From Girardinichthys multiradiatus (taxonomy: Eukaryota > Chordata > Actinopteri > Cyprinodontiformes > Goodeidae): 64,000 nucleotides of DNA. This document shows positions 58,873-64,000 of this stretch, piece by piece. Position numbers and translations under genes: made by a program. Numbering within the stretch: the stretch's first letter is position 1; each line of letters opens with the position of its first letter. Location: assembly GCF_021462225.1 (NCBI RefSeq), contig NC_061805.1:27979958-28043957 (forward strand). Reading direction: 5' to 3'. The notes beneath the pieces are model-generated. The model was not told the DNA's origin. It searched no databases and saw only the letters and a list, made by a program, of their open reading frames with translations.

Positions 58873-60157
58873 TACAGTATGCCAACTGTTTCAAATTTTT
58901 TAAACAACTTTTATCAACAGACAATGATAACATGGGTAAAATACAGTTTTCAAATGGTGGTTTACTATCTAAACTGAGGTAATTTCCCTCATTTTAAATC
59001 ATGAATTTACCAGAATCAGCCACATTTGTTTGGGTTACAGTTTCATGAGCTATACCCAGGCTTGATTACTGCCTGACCTGTACAATCAAGCAACCACTTA
59101 AAAAGGAACTTTCCTGACAGCATGAGGCAGGCAGAAATATCTGAAAAAGCAACACAACATGCCTTGATCTAAAGAAATCCAAGAACAAAGGAGAAATAAA
59201 GTAATCCATTTATCAGCCTCGAAATGGGCAAATAAGCCATCTCCAAGGCTTTGGGACTGAAGCAAACCAAGATGAGAGTAAATCTTCACAGACGGTCAAC
59301 CTTCCCAGACGTTTCCAGCTTATCAAACTTACTTGAAGTACATCAACGACTCAAAAAACCCCAGAAAAACATCTAAAGAACTGCAGGCTTCACTTCCCTT
59401 GGTTAAGGTCAGCGTTTAAGATTCAACAACAGGAAAGAGGCTGGACAGAAAAATCACATAAAGAAAAAAAAAAAACACCCTCATCATCTTCAGGACTTTT
59501 TTGGAAATATTCTGTGGACTGACAAGACAAAAGTGGAACTTTCTGGAGGCCGTTTGTCCCATTATATATGGTACAAACTATCACAAAATCTCAGAAAAAG
59601 ATCATCATCCTGACAGTCAAACGTGGTGGTGGTAGTGAGATGGTCTGGTCCCGCTTCAGGACCTGAGAAACATGTCACAGTTAATGTAACTATAAATTCT
59701 GCTCTCCACCAGAAATCGCTGGAGGAAAAATCTACCTCTGAATGACTCAAAGCAAAAACAAGATAAGGTTTTGGAGTGTCCTAGTCAAAGTCTGGATATT
59801 AATCCAATTGGGACATGCCCAAACACAGGCCCTTCATTTTAGAAAACCTCTACTGTGGCTGAACTTAAGGAATTTTACAAAGACTGGGCCAAAATTCCTC
59901 CACAGCAATGAAAGAGTCTCATTATCGCTTAGCACTAATGCTTGATGCCAATCATGGCCGTTAGTTATTAGCTTTAGGGGACAATTACTTTCTCACATAC
60001 GGCCAAATTGATTTGAAGAAGGATTTTTCCCTAATAAAACATATCATCTCTTCAAATTAGCATTTTATATGAACGTAGGTTCTTTTGTCTAATACTGAAA
60101 TATGTTTGATCTGAATGAGAAATCTATCAGCAGTTAAATACTTTTTCCAGCACTGTA
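58873..60157 (+). mobile_element. Tc1-like relic, near full span
   Basis: Sense transposase text in order: 'catgccttgatctaaagaaa' (start region, about 59159), 'aaggctttgggactga' (helix-turn-helix, about 59245), 'ctgcaggcttcacttccctt' (about 59381), 'tctgtggactgacaagacaa' (first Asp, about 59511), 'gtggtggtggtagtgagatg' (about 59623), 'ccacctctgaatgac'-like text and 'ccaaaattcctccacag' (about 59889). The right end 'ctttttccagcactgta' is at 60141-60157. The block with the second catalytic Asp is missing and frameshifts abound. It ends only 57 bp from the splice donor of the host exon at 60214. Confidence 0.7.
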
Positions 60158-60213
60158 AATCCACATCAAAAGGTGACCATATGCTTGTTACAGTGAGAAA
60201 AGTCATCACCCAC

Positions 60214-60388
60214 CTCCTGTAATGTCCGTCTCAGTCTTAAAAGCAGGGTTTTGACCACTGTGCATTCCTGCTGCATCAGTCTGAGCGGAAGGCTCTCCAG
60301 CCCTATAGGTAGAGGGTCATCTTCCTTCCCTAAACCAGACCCCACGCTGCATTCAGCTGGCAGCAGGCTGGTTGGTCGGCTGACTTCC
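60214..60388 (-). CDS. Host gene, leucine-rich helix exon (175 bp), CCSER-like
   Basis: On the minus strand the acceptor ('ttaactgttctccag') and donor (CAGGAG then gtgggt) bound 175 bp. The exon completes a split codon with one base, then encodes 58 residues: EVSRPTSLLPAEC..., a Gly/Asp-rich turn, LPLRLMQQECTVVKTLLLRL and RRTLQE. The last half is a strongly amphipathic helix. It ends in phase 0 and joins the Ser/Pro-rich exon. The pattern LRLMQQ-C-VKTLL-RLRR is what suggests a coiled-coil serine-rich (CCSER1/CCSER2) protein. That identity is remembered, not searched. Confidence 0.65.
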
Positions 60389-60467
60389 CTGGAGAACAGT
60401 TAAGGAGAAATAAAAAAAAAAAAAATGTGATAACAGCATGAAGCAGTGTGAAAACAGGATCATTTAC

Positions 60468-60634
60468 CTGGCCTCAGCTCTCCCTGCTGCTGTCCTCGTT
60501 GCCATTTGTGAGCACCGATAGTGTAGATGATACATTCTACAGTAATGTGACGATACCAGCTGTTTTGTGGTATCCAAGTAATTCCAAAAACCCTGGGTGA
60601 TATTGTGCGTGACCAGCGAAAAAGGCACAGACAT
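60468..60634 (-). CDS. Candidate upstream exon of the host gene, possible alternative start
   Basis: The intron to the next exon would be only 79 bp (60467-60389), a normal size for short fish introns. It has a good donor (GCCAG then gtaaatg) and a long T run before the acceptor. The exon ends two bases into a codon, matching the one-base start of the next exon. Upstream the frame is open back to ATG 60634 (accATGT), 55 codons starting MSVPFSLVTHN. A second in-frame ATG is at 60505 (MATRTAAGRAEA). Either could start a short isoform, or the exon may begin at an acceptor I cannot place and the real N-terminus lies outside the window. Confidence 0.4.
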
Positions 60635-60974
60635 GGTGCAACTGTGTGACCGTGTGTGTGTTCAAGGAGCTCTCTCGGCAGACGAGATGTACATGAAAAA
60701 CTTTAAATACACGGTTTACAGAAAGTAGGAAAAAAAAGCACATTTCTAAAACCAGATTACTAATTACCCTCTAAAACTCTGCACAGAGCATAGGAACTTT
60801 AAGGGTTTAAAGTCTAATTCATTCACATCAACACAAAAAACTTAGATCATCTTACCTTCAGCTTTAATTAACTTTACCATTTGAAAGCATGACCCATTAA
60901 AGAATAATTGGCACTTGTGAGCTAATTTTTGGAATGTGGTGAAGCTGCTTCTTGCTGCCTTGCAGCAAGAAGGT

Positions 60975-61557
60975 CCAACTGTATCACAGTCTGGTACGGG
61001 GGTTGCTCTGCCTCAGACCGGAAGGCGCTGCAGAGGGTGGTGAAAGTCACCCAGCACATCACCAGAGCACTACTTCATGCCCTAGAGGACATCTACAGAA
61101 AGCGGTGTCTGAAAAGGGCTAGGAAAATCATCAAGGATGCCAGTCACCCAGCACAAAGACTCTTCATCCTCCTGCCTTACAAGAGCCTCCAGACTAAGAC
61201 CACCAAGTACTGGAACAGCTTTTTCCCCTCAGGTGTCACATTCCTGAATTCTGCCTCCTGACATCTGAACAACAATGACAGACTGTATCCTTATAGATAC
61301 ACAACAACAACATATGGACTGGAACATTATCACTTGCATTTTAAAACATGGACTTAAACACCACTTACTTGCACTGTCAGCCCACCATTGTATATATATA
61401 CTGTATAGATAATCTACCTCTGTTATAGTCTGTACATTCATAACTTGTATATACTTATACTAACAGTTATAGCATATTCATGGATGGATGTAAACTCCAT
61501 TTCGTTGCTTTGTGCTTGTGACATGTGCAATGACAATAAAGTTAAATTCTATTCTAT
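60975..61557 (+). mobile_element. L2-type LINE 3' end with ATTCT tail
   Basis: The frame to the stop at 61261 ends with the C-terminal pattern of fish L2-like LINE proteins: ITVWYGGCSASDRKALQRVV, LEDIYRKRCLKRARKI, KDASHPAQRLFILLPY and TTKYWNSFFPSGVTFLNS. About 300 bp of 3' UTR follow, ending 'caatgacaataaagttaaat' and a short ATTCT repeat (61543-61560), the usual 3' tail. The 5' part is truncated, as in most LINE insertions. It retains an open frame for over 90 codons, so it is fairly young. Confidence 0.75.
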
Positions 61558-61734
61558 TCTACGGATTTTGCATGTTCTCTCCATCCATGTAGGGGTTCTC
61601 ACCAGGTACTCTTGCATCCTCCCAGTCTAAAAACATGTTAGCTTTATTGATAGCTTTAAAATGTACTTAGGAGTGTATGTGCATGGACCTGTATTCTGTG
61701 TGTCTGTGCATTTCCCTGTGAAGGACTGACAATG

Positions 61735-61915
61735 GTAAATGGACTGAACTTATATAGCGCCTTTCCAGTTATACAGACCGCTCAAAGCGCTTTACACTAG
61801 AGCCACATTCACCCAATCGCACTCACTAACACTCACACATTCATACACCTGGAATCAAACCCACAACCTTCTGATTGCAAGACGACTACTCTTCCTACTG
61901 AGCCACAGTCGCCTC
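61735..61915 (-). mobile_element. tRNA-derived SINE, minus orientation
   Basis: Read on the minus strand: head 'aggcgactgtggctcagtag' (box A-like), 'gtgggtttgattcc' (box B-like), a body with 'gtatgaatgtgtgag' and 'aaagcgctttgagc', and the tail 'agttcagtccatttacc'. The central part ('cttgggcaag' block) is absent, so it is shorter than the copy at 8191-8527. Confidence 0.75.
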
Positions 61916-61943
61916 AATCTGTCCAGGGTGTACCACACCTCTT

Positions 61944-61993
61944 GATGGATGGATGGATGGATGGATGGATGGATGGATGGATGGATGGATGGA
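61944..61993. repeat. (GGAT)n microsatellite
   Basis: Twelve GGAT units, the longest simple repeat in the window. Confidence 0.95.
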
Positions 61994-64000
61994 CTCTTTG
62001 ATTTGTTTGACCTTCACCACAGATAGAATTTAGTAACTCTAAAGGACAGGTATTACAGACTTAAAAGTAAGATTTATTCTTCCTAAAAAAAAAAGTCTAC
62101 AGCACTGTATATAACATAGGACAGATAAGGCAGCATTAGATCTTTAAAGTAAATATGAGACTAGACCAATATGATGTATTTCCAAAAAATAAATAAAAAG
62201 TCAAGACACTGGTCAAGGAGGCTGCAAGAGGGCCAACAACAACCCTGAAGAAGTTGCATTAATTACTAGCATCTACTGGTAAAGTTCTACATGTTACAAC
62301 AATCTTCTGTATTCTCTAAAACGGCTATAAGTAAGGAGCAAGATTCTCAGACTTTTTCTTCTAAAGAAAATGGCTAAAATCTCTCAAAACTTTGTGGAAG
62401 AAAATTGTGCAAACACCCAACTTCAACTTTTGGGCCACAGTTTTAAACTATATGTTGTAACATCCATGTAAAGAATAAATAAATTTAAAAAAGCATCACC
62501 AAAAGAACACTATACCCACAGAGTGATGACGGCATCATGCTATGGAACTTGTATTTTGCATTGTGTAAATGTGGATAAAATTACGACCAGCACCAAGCCG
62601 GTACATAGCCATAAGGAAATGTGACAGAAAATCTGTTGGGTCACCTGGAGAGTGCCGTGGATGAAACTTGTCCCCACATCAAATCTGGTAGATTTGGAAA
62701 ACATTTGTACTGCTGAGTGTGTAAATATTGGCAAATTATGATGCTAAAAGAATACTAGAAAAGAAGACTTTATACTGTATCTAAATCTGAAGCTGCTCAA
62801 CAAACTGATAATTTATAAGTGTATTTATTTATTTTTCTCATTTTTGTCCTCTAATAAAGTTTTTCAGTTTAAGTCCATAAGATACATATCACAAGAAGGG
62901 TGGAAATGGCTTTGATGTTATTTATCAAAATTGGTTTTTTTTACATCACACAAAACTGGCATTTTAACTGGGGTGTGACACTTTTAAGAGCCACTGTTTA
63001 CATTCATACATACTTTGACACATAAGGGCTATATTAAATGCTAACATCTGTATTACCTGGACAGACTTCATTACTAAATGGTAAATAGGTCAAATGTGAA
63101 AACCTCTTTGCATATGCCATCATAAGGAATTCAAAAGTAAACAACAAGAAAATCAACAGGAATTATCTTCCTATACCATTCCTATGACATGAAAAGGCAG
63201 ATAAGCAGAAGTGTAATGGGAGTTTACAGTCAGCAATGGTATTTAATAAAAATTAAAGAAGCCTTTAAATTTTTAAACATTAAATTGGGGATGGAGATGG
63301 TATGTTGACTCTTGCCTCTGAATTTGTATGCTCTAAATAATACTAATACCGATGGGGTCTATACAACAAAGTACAATTTCATGATGCCTATTTTCCACAA
63401 GCACAGCTAAAGAAACCGGTTAACCAACAAAATAATTTAACATGTTGAAGTAACCCTAAATTATGCATTAACAGCTCCCTGCCAAATTGTGACACTTTGA
63501 CATCAGCATACACATATCCACTAATTATGACATTTTGAAAAGGTGAGCTGTGAAATACCACCTTCTTTTCTGAAAAAGCACACAGACACCCTCTGAGTTC
63601 ACACTCTGCATAACAAGAGACGGTGGAGAGGGAGTGATTGCGGTAAAAAGAGGCAGTCATAGTAGCACATGGAGCTCTTTATCATCAGGCGAGCATGTTG
63701 GCTTTGACTGATGGCCATTTAGGGGCGAGTGAGAGGAGATGAGAGGCCTTCTGTCTCATTCTCATAGAAAAATGAGCAAGTAAACAGCACTAGAGACTGT
63801 TAAGTCAGACAATAAATTATGTTGGAAACCCATTTTTTGGACCGAAATTAGACAATATCACAAAAATATAAATCACCTAGGGTAATTCAAAACTGTACAT
63901 ACTTAAAGGGTCTCTCTGCTTCTTTATACTTTTGTCTCCTTTTCTTTAAATCTGCTGCTCCTCCCTAAGCCAGCCCCACCTACCCTTCTTCTCAGCACTT
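61994..64000. other. Region without recognised gene or repeat
   Basis: AT-rich DNA upstream of the candidate first exon on the minus strand. The short A/T-rich open frames have no splice support. If the host gene has more 5' exons, none can be identified here. Confidence 0.4.

Noticed and set aside
1..64000. CRISPR arrays, rRNA/tRNA genes, prokaryotic operons or integrated virus
   Set aside because: No spaced direct repeats, no tRNA or rRNA sequence apart from SINE heads, no clustered ORFs with ribosome binding sites, and no viral polymerase, capsid or envelope motifs were seen.

Overview
This 64 kb window looks like nuclear DNA of a teleost fish, probably a percomorph (inference). It is AT-rich, has no compact operon-like coding, and is packed with Tc1/mariner fossils, a tRNA-derived fish SINE, L2-type LINE 3' ends, hAT-like ends and microsatellites. 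No tRNA, rRNA, CRISPR array, prokaryotic operon or virus was seen.

The main host feature is one large gene on the minus strand that crosses almost the whole window. I assembled it from small exons with matching splice sites and reading phases. In transcript order these are 60634-60468 (uncertain 5' part), 60388-60214, 52008-51931, 28407-28330, 21431-21351, 9875-9827, 2823-2758 and 2551-2397 (stop codon). A poly(A) signal follows at 1921-1916. The exons join without a frame break into a C-terminal region of roughly 260 residues. It has a leucine-rich helix, a Ser/Pro-rich linker, a heptad-like coiled coil and a Ser/Thr/Pro-rich tail. The best guess is a coiled-coil serine-rich (CCSER1/CCSER2, FAM190) family member, judged from architecture and remembered family character, not a search. 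The N-terminal part would lie beyond position 64000.

The introns (79 bp to 23.5 kb) hold nearly everything else. There are Tc1-like elements or relics at 1.4, 3.8, 5.9, 7.7, 10.6, 17.4, 19.9, 21.6, 26.1, 27.8, 32.9, 38.9, 41.2, 42.8, 44.4, 45.7 and 58.9 kb. The best preserved are a 1610-bp element with 200-bp inverted repeats (5851-7460, transposase broken by two stop codons) and two related ~1.23 kb elements with a DD36E-spaced transposase (38922-40158, open frame; 41230-42461, broken). SINE copies sit inside older Tc1 elements and help order the insertions.

Two regions are not explained by this. One is a CpG-rich patch at 36.5-37.2 kb inside the largest intron that looks like a promoter and may drive an antisense or nested transcript (candidate plus-strand exon 42552-42757). 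The other is an isolated GC-rich, A-poor block at 46.3-47.5 kb that looks like a multicopy element ending in a poly(A) signal. I found no convincing new biological system. The most useful leads are the host gene model, the intronic CpG island, the DD36E pair and the palindromic Tc1 composite at 10.55-11.93 kb.
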